From assembly GCA_944321435.1 (NCBI GenBank), contig CALULH010000010.1, positions 42,165 to 106,164 of the forward strand: 64,000 nucleotides of DNA, read 5' to 3'. How positions within the stretch are numbered: position 1 is the stretch's first letter; each line of letters opens with the position of its first letter. The notes under the pieces were generated by a model. The model was given only the letters and a program-made list of their open reading frames with translations. It was not told the DNA's origin and did not search any database. The DNA comes from an uncultured Coriobacteriaceae bacterium. GTDB taxonomy: Bacteria; Actinomycetota; Coriobacteriia; Coriobacteriales; Coriobacteriaceae. This document shows, in pieces, positions 35,149-43,811 of this stretch. The position numbers and the translations under genes are program-made.

Positions 35149-35190
35149 AGTATGGCACTGCGCTTGTCAGGTGACAAGACACCTGACAAG
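35149..35190 (-). promoter_or_regulatory. nadA promoter with overlapping NiaR-type operator
   Basis: Minus-strand promoter TTGTCA (35177-35172), 17-nt spacer, CATACT (35154-35149). The -35 lies inside a perfect 11-bp inverted repeat CTTGTCAGGTG (35163-35173) / CACCTGACAAG (35180-35190) with a 6-nt centre. Repressor bound here would block RNA polymerase. Assignment to NiaR rests on niaR being in the same operon. Confidence 0.8.
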
Positions 35191-35263
35191 ACTATGTGAA
35201 ATCGACACCCAGATGTCCGCGGCGCAAGCGCCCCGGCGGCTGCGCGGCCGTCCCGCGCCCTCC

Positions 35264-35884
35264 TCAGCGGATGAAGTTGGTGCGCGCCTGATGCACGCGG
35301 CCGGGGTACGGGCGGCCGTCCTTCTCGCCCGCCTTGATGCAGCCGATGAGCCAGGCCATGTTGAGCCCGAGCTGCTGCATGGTCGCCAGGCCCTCCTCGT
35401 CCTGAAGGGCCTCCTCGGGGGTGTTGCCGTGGATCTCGTTCCAGTAGTACGACGACACGATGGGCATGCCCGTGATGGAGAAGTACTTGTTGAGCTGGTC
35501 GTACGCAGTGGCGGACCCGCCGCGGCGGCAGCTCACCACGGCCGCGCCAACCTTGCCGGACCAATCGACCGCGCCGGTGTAGAACAGTCGGTGCATAGCC
35601 GAGACGACCTGCCCGGCCGGCGCCGCGTAGTGGACGGGCGAGCCGATCACCAGGCCGTCGGCCTCCCGGGCCTTGAGAATCAGCTCGTTGACCACGTCGT
35701 CGAAGACGCAGCGCCCCTGCTCGCGGCAGCGGCCGCACGCCATGCAGCCGGCCAGCGGCTTGTTGCCGAGCCAAACGATCTCAGAGTCGACGCCGCCCTC
35801 GGCCAGGCCGCGGGCCACGTACTCGAGCGCCAGGTTGGTGCAGCCCTTCTTGTGCGGGCCGCCGTTGATGAGCAATGCCTTCAT
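35264..35884 (-). CDS. Flavodoxin-fold NAD(P)H oxidoreductase with four-cysteine cluster motif
   Basis: A 206-residue protein of the NADPH-dependent FMN reductase/iron-sulfur flavoprotein group. INGGPHKKGCTN is the FMN phosphate loop and GSPVHYAAP the isoalloxazine loop. CMACGRCREQGRC is a compact C-x2-C-x2-C-x5-C, as in Isf-type flavoproteins that bind [4Fe-4S]. It probably passes electrons from an unknown donor in an anaerobe. The ATG at 35884 has GGGGGGA 6 nt upstream. It follows the nad operon promoter region, same strand, separately transcribed. Confidence 0.82.
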   Translation of the reverse strand: MKALLINGGPHKKGCTNLALEYVARGLAEGGVDSEIVWLGNKPLAGCMACGRCREQGRCVFDDVVNELILKAREADGLVIGSPVHYAAPAGQVVSAMHRLFYTGAVDWSGKVGAAVVSCRRGGSATAYDQLNKYFSITGMPIVSSYYWNEIHGNTPEEALQDEEGLATMQQLGLNMAWLIGCIKAGEKDGRPYPGRVHQARTNFIR

Positions 35885-36045
35885 GGTCACTCCCCCCGTT
35901 GCGCCGCAGGCGGGCCAGGCGAGGCTCCGCGCGCGGCAGCGTTTTTCCTACGCATGCAGGATGCCCGGTTTGCGGGGCGGTTATTCCCACGCGCATCCGC
36001 GAACCCGGGCGCGCGCCCGCGCAGACGGCGCCGGGCCAGGGCGCG

Positions 36046-36603
36046 CTAGTACGGCGCCCCCTCGGGCGGAAGCTGCTTGAGGTAGGCCCAGGCGCGCTGC
36101 TTGGCGGCCGGGTCGGCAAGCGCGGCTTCGAAGCCGTCGAGCGCCAGCACGCGGCGCCCCAGCACGCGCGCCACCACGCCCGGCATCAGCGCCGCGCAGT
36201 TGGGATCCTCCACAGCGGCGAGCTCGTCGGCGTAAGCCGCGCGCAGGGCGTCGGCCGCCGCCGAGTCCAGCGCCACCACGGCCTCCGGGTCCACCAGCTC
36301 CAGCGCCTCGCGCAGCAGCGTTGCCGGCAGCGGGGCGCCCGCGTCGTCGCACGAGGCCAGGCCGCAAAAGTCCTCCGGCGCATAGCCCAAGCGCTCCAAG
36401 GCGGCGCGCAGGGCCGTGCCGTCGGAGCCCCCCATGAGCTCCCCGCCGGCCAGCTCGGCGTCATTGAGGCGCCCCTTCACCAGAACTATGGGCGAGAACA
36501 CGCTGCCCGCGACCCAAGCGCCGTGCCGGGACAGCGCGTCCAGCTGGGCCCTCAGGGCGTCGGTGTAGACAGCGCGGATCCGCGCGGTGGAAACAACGGG
36601 CAT
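36046..36603 (-). CDS. Conserved hypothetical protein, uracil-DNA-glycosylase-like outline
   Basis: A 185-residue protein I do not firmly recognise. The order 'SPIVLVKGRLNDAELAGGELMGG' style turn followed by a helix (TALRAALERLGY) and later LVDPEAVVALD resembles the layout of family 4 uracil-DNA glycosylases, but the four cluster cysteines and the G-E-A-P-G motif are absent. No signal peptide or membrane segment. The ATG follows GAAGGAGGGCCC, a strong site, so it is a real gene. It is divergent from trxA. Confidence 0.55.
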   Translation of the reverse strand: MPVVSTARIRAVYTDALRAQLDALSRHGAWVAGSVFSPIVLVKGRLNDAELAGGELMGGSDGTALRAALERLGYAPEDFCGLASCDDAGAPLPATLLREALELVDPEAVVALDSAAADALRAAYADELAAVEDPNCAALMPGVVARVLGRRVLALDGFEAALADPAAKQRAWAYLKQLPPEGAPY

Positions 36604-36953
36604 GGGCCCTCCTTCGCAAAGATCGGGCGGTGCGGACGCCAGCGCAGACGGAGCCGGCGTCCCAGCCGGCGCGCGGGGTGCCGGCGCACCGCCGCGGGCG
36701 ACAAGCGTCAAGCGCCCCGCCCGCCAACGCAGCCATTGTACCCCGCGCAAAAGCGCAGGCGGCCCATGGCCCCGCACGCCGCCGGCGTGCGGGGCGGCCG
36801 CGCAAAATGGCATGGGCAGCATCGGGTAACTTACGCGCGGGCCTGGGTATAAGGCAAGCAGCGCTAACCGTTCGACCGGCGGACGGCGCAGCCGCAGGCA
36901 GCCCTGCCTGCCCGAACGCCGGCTTCCCGTTACCTTCAACCCGAGGAGTTAGT
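36604..36953. other. Divergent intergenic region before trxA
   Basis: No gene seen. A TATAAG (36848-36853) about 100 nt before the trxA start may be its -10; no good -35 accompanies it. A GC-rich inverted repeat around GCCGGCGTGC (36780-36790) is short and has no U-tract. Confidence 0.4.
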
Positions 36954-37274
36954 ATGGCATCCCTGAAAGAACTCACGCTCGACACGTTTGACGAGGCCAT
37001 CGCTTCCGACACCCCCACGCTCGTCGACTTCTGGGCCCCGTGGTGCGGCCCGTGCCGCGCGCTCGCGCCTGTGGTCGAGGAGATCGCCTCCGACATGGCC
37101 GGCACCATCGACGTGGCCAAGTGCAACGTCGACGACAACCAGGACCTGGCTATGAAGTACCACGTCATGTCCATCCCCACGCTCGTGCTGTTCCGCGGCG
37201 GCCAGGAGATCGGCCGCACGGTGGGCGCCATGCCCAAGGCCAAGCTCATCGAGGAGATCAAGCGCAACCTGTAA
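36954..37274 (+). CDS. trxA: Thioredoxin
   Basis: A 106-residue thioredoxin with the canonical active site WCGPC (Cys31, Cys34) and the cis-proline segment SIPTLVLFRGG. Cytoplasmic disulfide reductant for ribonucleotide reductase and other targets. The start follows CCGAGGAGTTAGT. It is monocistronic, with a clear terminator downstream. Confidence 0.95.
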   Translation: MASLKELTLDTFDEAIASDTPTLVDFWAPWCGPCRALAPVVEEIASDMAGTIDVAKCNVDDNQDLAMKYHVMSIPTLVLFRGGQEIGRTVGAMPKAKLIEEIKRNL

Positions 37275-37341
37275 CGCCGGCCGCTTGGGCCCGTTCCGGC
37301 GCGCCTAAGCCGAGCGTCGCGCGCAACCGCTCTCCCTTTAG

Positions 37342-37380
37342 AAACGCCGCCGCATCCCACAAGGTGCGGCGGCGTTTTGT
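37342..37380 (+). terminator. Terminator of trxA
   Basis: Arms AAACGCCGCCGCA (37342-37354) and TGCGGCGGCGTTT (37365-37377), 13 perfect pairs, 10-nt loop, ending in TTTTGT. Confidence 0.9.
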
Positions 37381-37444
37381 CAGCGGCGCCGCACCAAACC
37401 CCCGTGCGTAATCCCCATCCTCCCAACAGTGAACATCGTCGCTT

Positions 37445-37557
37445 GCCCGCCCGCCGGGTTATCGCTCCGGCGATTTCTGAGCCCGGCTTTGCGCAGCGCA
37501 AAGCGCGCGCAAAGAAGCGGGCAAATATGAGCCGGAGGAATAACCCGGCGGGCGGGC
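37445..37557. repeat. 113-bp inverted-repeat element, 18-bp perfect arms
   Basis: Arms GCCCGCCCGCCGGGTTAT (37445-37462) and its exact complement (37540-37557). Inside, CTCCGGC/GCCGGAG and GCCCG/CGGGC pair further, and GCTTTGCGC/GCGCAAAGC forms the tip. It lies between the trxA terminator and the His-rich gene. No U-tract and no open frame. Like the 181-bp element at 11993 in architecture but not in sequence. Confidence 0.6.
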
Positions 37558-37653
37558 CCCAAAGGGCACCCTGTTTCTATGTCCGCACGGCGTAGTACAC
37601 TTAGGCGAGCAGATAAACCGGGGCGCTTCTCGCCCGCACGGAAAGGAACCGCC

Positions 37654-37902
37654 ATGCACGACGTCGGCATGAACATGAGCCAGCTGGCCATGACCGTCAA
37701 GCACATCGACGACACCATCGAGCTCGCGCACGACTGGGCGCACGACCTCACGCACGCAACCGAGGCGTACCAGATGGACCGTATCGCCCACAAGCTGGAG
37801 CAGGCCATGACCGCCTTGGGCGAGGCGCACGCCGCGCTGGAGGGCTACGAGGAGGCCATCGAGAGCGACCACAACTCCGTGGGCTCGGTCAAGCTGGTAT
37901 AG
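37654..37902 (+). CDS. Small histidine-rich helical protein beside nikR
   Basis: An 82-residue protein of unknown family, mostly helix-forming, with eight histidines (2, 17, 26, 30, 34, 46, 59, 73). His26, His30 and His34 are spaced i, i+4, i+8, so they share one helical face. The start follows GGAAAGGAACCGCC. The nikR gene starts 135 nt downstream on the same strand and hypF-C-D-E follow, so a nickel-binding or storage role is plausible but unproven. A TACACT -10 lies at 37596-37601. Confidence 0.7.
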   Translation: MHDVGMNMSQLAMTVKHIDDTIELAHDWAHDLTHATEAYQMDRIAHKLEQAMTALGEAHAALEGYEEAIESDHNSVGSVKLV

Positions 37903-38037
37903 GGCGCAAGCCCCGCGAGGCGCGCAGGCGGCAGGGGACCCTGATCGCCGGCGGCGCCCGCAACAGGGGCTCTTCTCGCCCTTCCGCGCCAGCGCCCCAC
38001 CCGTTTCCCTCGGCCGCACGCCCTGAAGGAGGTGCCC

Positions 38038-38469
38038 ATGGCCGAAACCGATCTCACGCGGTTCTCCATTGCCGTGCCGGAGAACCTTCTCAAGCAGTTC
38101 GACGAGCTCAACGAGCGGGCGCACGGAAACCGCAACCGCTCCGAGGCGGTGCGTGACCTGATCCGCCAGGCGCTCGTGGCCGACGAGCTGCGCGCGCCGG
38201 ACGCCGACGTGATCGGCTCGCTTACGATGATCTACGACCACCACACCGGCGATCTCACGCGCAGGCTCGACGACATCCAGCACGACTACACCGCCGAGAT
38301 CGTATCGACCATGCACGTGCACCTGGACCACCACAACTGCCTGGAGATCCTCGCCGTCAAAGGCAAGGGCGCCCGCGTTTACGAGCTGGCCGACAAGCTG
38401 CTGTCCCTCAAGGGCGTTGACCACGGCGCGCTGACCTGCGCCGCCACCGAAAGCAGCTTGGACAGGTAG
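38038..38469 (+). CDS. nikR: Nickel-responsive regulator NikR
   Basis: A 143-residue ribbon-helix-helix repressor. The N-terminal RHH (TRFSIAVPENLLKQFDEL, then GNRNRSEAVRDLIR) is followed by an ACT-like metal domain whose STMHVHLDHHNCLEIL supplies the H-x-H...C square-planar nickel site, with the fourth ligand histidine in the preceding DIQHDY-type region. Represses nickel uptake and may tune hydrogenase maturation. The ATG at 38038 has AAGGAGG 6 nt upstream. Confidence 0.93.
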   Translation: MAETDLTRFSIAVPENLLKQFDELNERAHGNRNRSEAVRDLIRQALVADELRAPDADVIGSLTMIYDHHTGDLTRRLDDIQHDYTAEIVSTMHVHLDHHNCLEILAVKGKGARVYELADKLLSLKGVDHGALTCAATESSLDR

Positions 38470-38607
38470 GCGGGGCGGGCGAGAAGGACGGCCCCATGCG
38501 CCGCGTCCGGGCCGCCCCCCGCGGTCACACGGCATCGGGCGTTGCGCGGGAAAACGCCCCCCCGACGCCGCGGCGACGCCCCTTCCCCGCATCATGAAAG
38601 GACAAGC

Positions 38608-41418
38608 ATGGCCCGTGCGTGCATACACATCACCGGCGTTGTGCAGGGCGTGGGGTTCAGGCCCTTCGTCTACCGCGAGGCCGTGGCGCGCGGGCTTGCC
38701 GGATGGGTGCTCAACGCATCCGACGGCGTGCACGTTGAGGCCGCGGGACCGCGGGAGGTAGTGGAGGATTTTGCCCGGGCCGTGCGGGAGCATGCCCCGG
38801 CGGCCGCGCGCGTGGATGCCGTACGGGTTACCTGGGAGGATTCCCGCGCAGACGCCCCGGCCGGTTTTGAGATCCGCCAGTCGGAGGGTAATGCGGAGCG
38901 CACCACGCTCGTCTCACCCGATATCGCCACCTGCCCCGACTGCCTGCGCGAGCTTTTCGACCCGGCGAACCGGCGTTACCACTACCCGTTCATCAACTGC
39001 ACCAACTGCGGTCCGCGCTTCACCATCATCCGCGACCTGCCCTACGACCGCCCGGCCACCTCCATGGCGGGGTTCCCCATGTGCCCGGCCTGCGCAGCCG
39101 AATACGCCGACCCCCTGGACCGGCGCTTCCACGCGCAGCCCGACGCCTGCTTTACCTGCGGGCCGCACCTCACCTGGCGGGAGCGTACCGAAACCGCGGG
39201 CAGGCAGGCCGCGCCCGCCGTAGGAGCCACGCGCGCAGAAAGCGACGCCATCATCGCCCGGTGCGCCGCGCTTATCGCCGCGGGCGGCATCGTGGCCGTG
39301 AAGGGCCTGGGCGGCTTCCACCTCGCCTGCAACGCCAGCGACAACGCGGCGGTGCGCGAGCTGCGCCGCCGCAAGCGCCGCAGCAACAAGCCTCTTGCCG
39401 TCATGGTGCGCGGCCTGGAGGACGCCCGCGCCCTCTGCCACGTGGCCCCCGCAGAGCAGGAGCTGCTCAGCGGCTCCGTGCGCCCCATCGTGCTGCTTAG
39501 GAGAAGAAGGGCAGCGGTTTGCGGCGCCTGCACGCACGGTACGCCGCTGGCGGCATCCGGCGCCCCCTGCGATGCGGGCGCGCCCGCGCTTCTCGCCCCG
39601 GCGGTGGCCTTTGGCCTGCCGGAAGTGGGCGTGATGCTGCCCTACACGCCGCTGCAGCACCTGTTGCTGGCGGCGTGCGCCGAAGCGGGCGTGCGCGCGC
39701 TTGTGATGACGAGCGGCAACCTTTCCGAGGAGCCCATCGAGACCGACGACGACCTTGCGTGGAAGCGTCTCGTGGCAAGCGGCATCGCCGACGCGCTGCT
39801 GGGCAATGACCGCGCGATCCTCTCGCGCTATGACGACTCGGTAGTGCGCGTGGGCGCGGACTGCGCGCCGCTGCCCGTGCGCCGCGCCCGCGGGTACGCG
39901 CCGCAGCCGTTGCCGCTGCCGGCCGCGCCGCGCTGGGCGGGCAACACGGCGGCCGGGAAGGACCATGCGGACGCAGCGGGCGCGCGCCGCATCCCCGCGC
40001 TTCTCTGCTGCGGGGCCGAGCAAAAAGCCGCCTTTGCCTACACGCGCGAGGATGCGGGCGGCACGGCGGCGTGTTTCCTCTCGCAGCACATCGGCGACAT
40101 CGAGAACGCCGAGACCATGGACGCCTGGCATGAGGCGCGCATGCGGTTCGGGCAGCTCTTTGACCTTGCAACCGACGCGCTGGCCTGCGATGCGCACCCG
40201 CGCTACCTGGCGAGTCAGTGGGCTCGCGCCGAGGCCGCGCGACGCGGGATCCCGCTTGTGGAGGTGCAGCATCACCATGCCCACATAGCCGCCGTGCTGG
40301 CCGAGGCGGCCTGCGCCGGACGCGTCCCCGCAGACGCGCCCGTCATCGGTCTGGCCTTCGACGGCACCGGCGCGGGCGCCGTGTACCGGGCAGAGAACAG
40401 CGACCCGGGCGGCGGCGCTTCCGGACGCAACAGCACGCCGACCGCCAGCGACACCCCCAGCGGCACGGGCGGCGGCGCCGCCCCCCTTGAGCCCGACGGC
40501 ACCATCTGGGGCGGCGAGGTGCTTATCGCCCGTCTGACCGACTTCACCCGCGCGGCGCACCTGCGCCCCTGGCGCCTGCCCGGCGGCGCGGCTTCCGTGC
40601 GCGACGCGCGCCGCAACGCCTTTGCCCTGCTCAGTGACTACGGCCTGCGGGGCCACCCTGCGGCCCAGCCCTTCCTGAGCACCCTCGACTCCGAGATGCG
40701 CGCCCTCACGGCGACCATGCTCGACCGCAGCCTCAACAGCCCCGTCACCACCAGCATGGGCCGCCTCTTTGACGCCGTAGCAGCGCTCATAGGCATCTGC
40801 GGCCAGGCAACTTACGAAGGCGAGCCTGCCATTGAGCTGGAAGCCGCCGCGTGGCGCGCCGTAGGCGAGAAGGACTCATCCGCCGCCCTGCAGGCTGCTG
40901 CCGGCGCCCTCTTCACCGCTCAGGACCTCGCCGCCTTTGCCGGCGAGAAGCACCCACGCCGCGCCGCGAACGGCCCGTACGACGAAGGTGAGCGATGCAA
41001 GCAGCGCGCCGTAGGCGGACGGCCCGGCGCGAACAGCCGGCCCGGCGCGGGCGGCCACGGCACCCCGCACGACCCCGCGCACCCTGCCGCGCTCGATCCG
41101 GCGCCGGTGCTTCTCGCCCTGCTCAAGGCGCACGCCGCCGGCGCCGCGCCCGAGCTTCTCGCCCTGGCCTTCCATGAGGCCGTGGCCCAGACGGCATCCC
41201 GCGCCGCGCGGCGCCTGAGCGCGCAAACGGGCATTGACGCCGTGGCGCTTTCGGGCGGCGTCTTTATGAACCGCATGCTACTCGAGCGCGTACGGCAGTT
41301 GCTGAGCGCTGCCGGCCTTACCGTGCTTGTTCCAAGCGCGGTGCCGGTAAACGACGGCTGCATCGCCTACGGCCAAGCCGCCATCGCCCGTGCACGCCTC
41401 GCGGCAGGGCTTGTGTAA
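38608..41418 (+). CDS. hypF: Carbamoyltransferase HypF, hydrogenase maturation
   Basis: A 936-residue enzyme supplying the CN ligands of [NiFe]-hydrogenase by carbamoylating HypE. Domains in order: acylphosphatase (VVQGVGFRPFVYREA), two zinc fingers starting at Cys109, a YrdC domain, and a Kae1-like domain with QHHHAHIAAVL and ALSGGVFMNRML. It is about 180 residues longer than usual because of low-complexity inserts (around residues 590-630 and 775-835), which contain GGCGAGAAG repeats. The ATG follows AAAGGACAAGC. The catalytic path uses carbamoyl phosphate and ATP. Confidence 0.95.
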   Translation: MARACIHITGVVQGVGFRPFVYREAVARGLAGWVLNASDGVHVEAAGPREVVEDFARAVREHAPAAARVDAVRVTWEDSRADAPAGFEIRQSEGNAERTTLVSPDIATCPDCLRELFDPANRRYHYPFINCTNCGPRFTIIRDLPYDRPATSMAGFPMCPACAAEYADPLDRRFHAQPDACFTCGPHLTWRERTETAGRQAAPAVGATRAESDAIIARCAALIAAGGIVAVKGLGGFHLACNASDNAAVRELRRRKRRSNKPLAVMVRGLEDARALCHVAPAEQELLSGSVRPIVLLRRRRAAVCGACTHGTPLAASGAPCDAGAPALLAPAVAFGLPEVGVMLPYTPLQHLLLAACAEAGVRALVMTSGNLSEEPIETDDDLAWKRLVASGIADALLGNDRAILSRYDDSVVRVGADCAPLPVRRARGYAPQPLPLPAAPRWAGNTAAGKDHADAAGARRIPALLCCGAEQKAAFAYTREDAGGTAACFLSQHIGDIENAETMDAWHEARMRFGQLFDLATDALACDAHPRYLASQWARAEAARRGIPLVEVQHHHAHIAAVLAEAACAGRVPADAPVIGLAFDGTGAGAVYRAENSDPGGGASGRNSTPTASDTPSGTGGGAAPLEPDGTIWGGEVLIARLTDFTRAAHLRPWRLPGGAASVRDARRNAFALLSDYGLRGHPAAQPFLSTLDSEMRALTATMLDRSLNSPVTTSMGRLFDAVAALIGICGQATYEGEPAIELEAAAWRAVGEKDSSAALQAAAGALFTAQDLAAFAGEKHPRRAANGPYDEGERCKQRAVGGRPGANSRPGAGGHGTPHDPAHPAALDPAPVLLALLKAHAAGAAPELLALAFHEAVAQTASRAARRLSAQTGIDAVALSGGVFMNRMLLERVRQLLSAAGLTVLVPSAVPVNDGCIAYGQAAIARARLAAGLV

Positions 41419-41528
41419 CGCAAAGTCACCGCATGTAGCATTCGGCCCGCGCCCGCATGGTGGCCGTACCGGCACGGGACCGGACGCGAGCGCGCGTGGA
41501 CGCGAACGTAGCGGGCGCGGAGTCGAGC

Positions 41529-41670
41529 GCGAGGCGTGCGTTCATACGAGTTGCCCGGGCGAGAAGCGCGCTCGTTCGACCGACATTGGGCGAGAATCGC
41601 GCTCATACGACAACCGTGGGCGAAAAACGCACCCATACGAAACGCATGGGCGATAATTGCACTCGTACGA
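41529..41670 (+). repeat. Locus A, forward run of 30-bp tandem repeats
   Basis: Five contiguous degenerate units. The CATACGA-like end of each unit falls at 41549, 41579, 41610, 41640 and 41670, a period of 30 (once 31) bp. Unit consensus: CGCTCATACGA, then about 6 variable bases, then TGGGCGAGAA and a short joint. A 157-bp unlike spacer separates it from the inverted run at 41828. It lies between hypF and the hypC promoter; degenerate traces extend upstream to about 41480. Confidence 0.85.
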
Positions 41671-41827
41671 GTTCGCTTTTCGCGCAGAGAGCCGGCGCAG
41701 GCCCGGACAGCCGTCATCCGCAGCACAGCGTCCAAACCGCGAAGTCTCTACCAGGCGTTTTGTTGTTACCGTTTCTACCTGAACGCCGGGGGCGAGCACG
41801 GCGGCCGCAAGGGCGCGGCAACCGCGC

Positions 41828-41950
41828 TTCGTATGAGCGCGATTCTCGCCCACGCGCTTCGTATGAGCGCAGTATTCGCCCGCAGGGTTCGTGCGAACGC
41901 GGTTTTCGCCCAACCACCCTGCATGGACGCCGTCTTCGTCCGAACGCCCC
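41828..41950 (-). repeat. Locus A, inverted run of the 30-bp tandem repeat
   Basis: Units start at 41828, 41858, 41888 and 41918, exactly 30 bp apart, reading TTCGTATGAGCGC then TTCTCGCCC: the reverse complement of the units at 41529-41670. Decayed copies continue to about 42045. The arrangement is forward run, spacer, inverted run, matching locus B at 54768-55075. Confidence 0.85.
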
Positions 41951-42064
41951 GCACGGAACGCCCCGCGCAAGCACACCTCTCGCCCGGCCGGTCCGCATGA
42001 GCGCATGCCTTGCGCACCGAACCGGTCGCATGCGCGCCGCACGGGGGTCCAGCGCGCCCGACAT

Positions 42065-42093
42065 TTGGTGAACCCGCAGCGCCGCGCTATAGT
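42065..42093 (+). promoter_or_regulatory. Promoter of hypC-hypD-hypE
   Basis: TTGGTG (42065-42070), exactly 17 nt, TATAGT (42088-42093), 32 nt before the hypC start codon. It falls just after the decayed end of the locus A repeats. Confidence 0.75.
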
Positions 42094-42125
42094 TAGACGG
42101 GAAAAACCACGTGGAAAGGCTTGCC

Positions 42126-42458
42126 ATGTGCCTCGCAGTACCCGCGCAGATCATCGAGCTTGACGGCGCCAACGCCACCGTCGACGTGCTCGGCACGCAG
42201 CAGCGCGCCAGCACCCGCCTCATTCCCGCCGCCCAGGTGGGCGACTACATCCTCGTGCACGCCGGCTTCGGCATCCAGGTGATCGACCCCGCCGAGGCGG
42301 CCGAGACGCTGGAGCTTATCGCCAACATGCCCGAGCTCATAGCGGACGACCTGCCCGACGACGCGCCCGACCCCTTTGCCCCGCTGCCCGACCCCGCCGC
42401 CGAGCCCATCCCGGTGGGCGCCATGAGCGCCGCGCTCGCCCAGGCCACGGAGGCCTAG
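42126..42458 (+). CDS. hypC: HypC/HybG/HupF family hydrogenase maturation chaperone
   Basis: A 110-residue protein; the family is usually about 75-90. The N-terminal MCLAVPAQ with Cys2 is the invariant signature; Cys2 holds the Fe(CN)2CO moiety with HypD. GDYILVHAGFGIQVID is the conserved core. The C-terminal 30 residues are an Asp/Pro/Ala-rich tail. The ATG follows GGAAAGGCTTGCC. The gene ends 2 nt before hypD. Confidence 0.95.
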   Translation: MCLAVPAQIIELDGANATVDVLGTQQRASTRLIPAAQVGDYILVHAGFGIQVIDPAEAAETLELIANMPELIADDLPDDAPDPFAPLPDPAAEPIPVGAMSAALAQATEA

Positions 42459-42460
42459 GC

Positions 42461-43660
42461 ATGGGCGGTCAGGTTACGGGGTCCCCGGTTAAGGCCACAG
42501 GCGATATGGGCGAGAAGGGCCCGGCGGAGATCGACGGCGGCGCGGGAGCGGGCCGCGCCCTCGACTTGGGCGCGTTCCGCAACCCGCAGCTGGCGCGCGA
42601 CCTTATCGCCGCCATCAACCGCACCGCTGAGGAGGCCGGACGGCCCCTCAATCTCATGGAGGTCTGCGGCACGCATACCATGAGCATAGGCCGCTACGGG
42701 TTCCGCTCCGTCATGCCCGCCGGGCTCACGCTGCTTTCGGGCCCGGGCTGCCCGGTCTGCGTCACCGCCAACGGGGACATCGACCGCGCCATCGCGCTCG
42801 CGCGCATCCCGGGCGTCACCGTGACCACCTTCGGCGACATGATGCGCGTGCCCGGATCCACCTCCACGCTTGCCGCCGAGAAGGCCGCCGGACGCGACGT
42901 GCGCATGGTCTACTCGCCGCTCGACGCCGTCGACCTGGCCGAACGCGAGACCGATCGCCAGGTGGTGTTCATCGCCGTTGGCTTTGAGACCACCGCGCCG
43001 GCCATTGCCGCCACCGTGCTGGAAGCGCAGGCGCGCCGGCTTGCCAACTTCAGCGTCTTCTGCGCGCACAAAACCACGCCGCCGGCGCTCCGCGCCATCG
43101 CCGACGACCCGGAGACCAAGATCGACGGTTTCATCCTGCCGGGCCATGTGTCCACCATCACGGGCCTTGCCCCCTACCGCTTTTTGGTGGACGAGTTCGG
43201 CATCCCCGGCGTGGTCACGGGCTTTGAGCCGGTGGATATCCTCACCAGCATCGAACTGCTCTGCCGCATGGCCGCCCGCGGCGAGGCGCGCATTGAGAAC
43301 GCGTACCGCCGCGGCGTGTCCGCAGACGGCAACCCCGTGGCACGCGCCCTGGTCGACCAAGTCTTCAAACCCTGCGACGCCGTCTGGCGCGGGCTGGGCG
43401 CGCTGCCCGCATCGGGCCTTGCCGTACGCAGCGCATATGCGGACCTTGACGCGCGCCGGCGCTTCGGCGCGCAGCTGGACCAGCTCACCGAGCCCACGCG
43501 GGAACCTGCGGGCTGCCGCTGTGGAGACGTGCTGCGCGGCGCCATCACGCCCAGCGCCTGCCCGCTCTTCGGCCGCGTCTGCACGCCTGAGCATCCCGTG
43601 GGCCCGTGCATGGTCTCCAGCGAGGGCAGCTGCGCGGCGTACTGGCGTTACCGGGAGTAG
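42461..43660 (+). CDS. hypD: Hydrogenase formation protein HypD
   Basis: A 399-residue [4Fe-4S] scaffold on which the Fe(CN)2CO group is assembled with HypC. GPGCPVC (about residues 94-100), MEVCGTHTM, and the C-terminal cysteines (CRCGDVLRG, ACPLFGRVC) are diagnostic. The first 30 residues, containing DMGEKGPAE, are a non-conserved extension with the GGCGAGAAG motif. GGAGG in the end of hypC is the ribosome-binding site, so the genes are coupled. Confidence 0.95.
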   Translation: MGGQVTGSPVKATGDMGEKGPAEIDGGAGAGRALDLGAFRNPQLARDLIAAINRTAEEAGRPLNLMEVCGTHTMSIGRYGFRSVMPAGLTLLSGPGCPVCVTANGDIDRAIALARIPGVTVTTFGDMMRVPGSTSTLAAEKAAGRDVRMVYSPLDAVDLAERETDRQVVFIAVGFETTAPAIAATVLEAQARRLANFSVFCAHKTTPPALRAIADDPETKIDGFILPGHVSTITGLAPYRFLVDEFGIPGVVTGFEPVDILTSIELLCRMAARGEARIENAYRRGVSADGNPVARALVDQVFKPCDAVWRGLGALPASGLAVRSAYADLDARRRFGAQLDQLTEPTREPAGCRCGDVLRGAITPSACPLFGRVCTPEHPVGPCMVSSEGSCAAYWRYRE

Positions 43661-43811
43661 ATGGGCGCGCCGCGGGCGTGTTGCCGCATGCGGGGCCAGG
43701 CGCCGAGCATACGCGGTAAGCTGGCAGGAGCGGCGCCGCCCCTACGCAGCCTCGGAACCCGCGCGCCGCGCCAACTGTCGCCGCAACGCACACCGACTCT
43801 GAGGAGGATCC

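Noticed and set aside
41529..41950. CRISPR array (30-bp period)
   Set aside because: Units are contiguous and degenerate, there are no unique spacers between them, they run in both orientations, and no cas gene is present.
41457..42071. Protein-coding open frames with a ten-residue repeat across locus A
   Set aside because: The 30-bp period keeps frames open on both strands in a stop-poor GC-rich sequence; no ribosome-binding site or family similarity, and locus B gives comparable frames in both directions.
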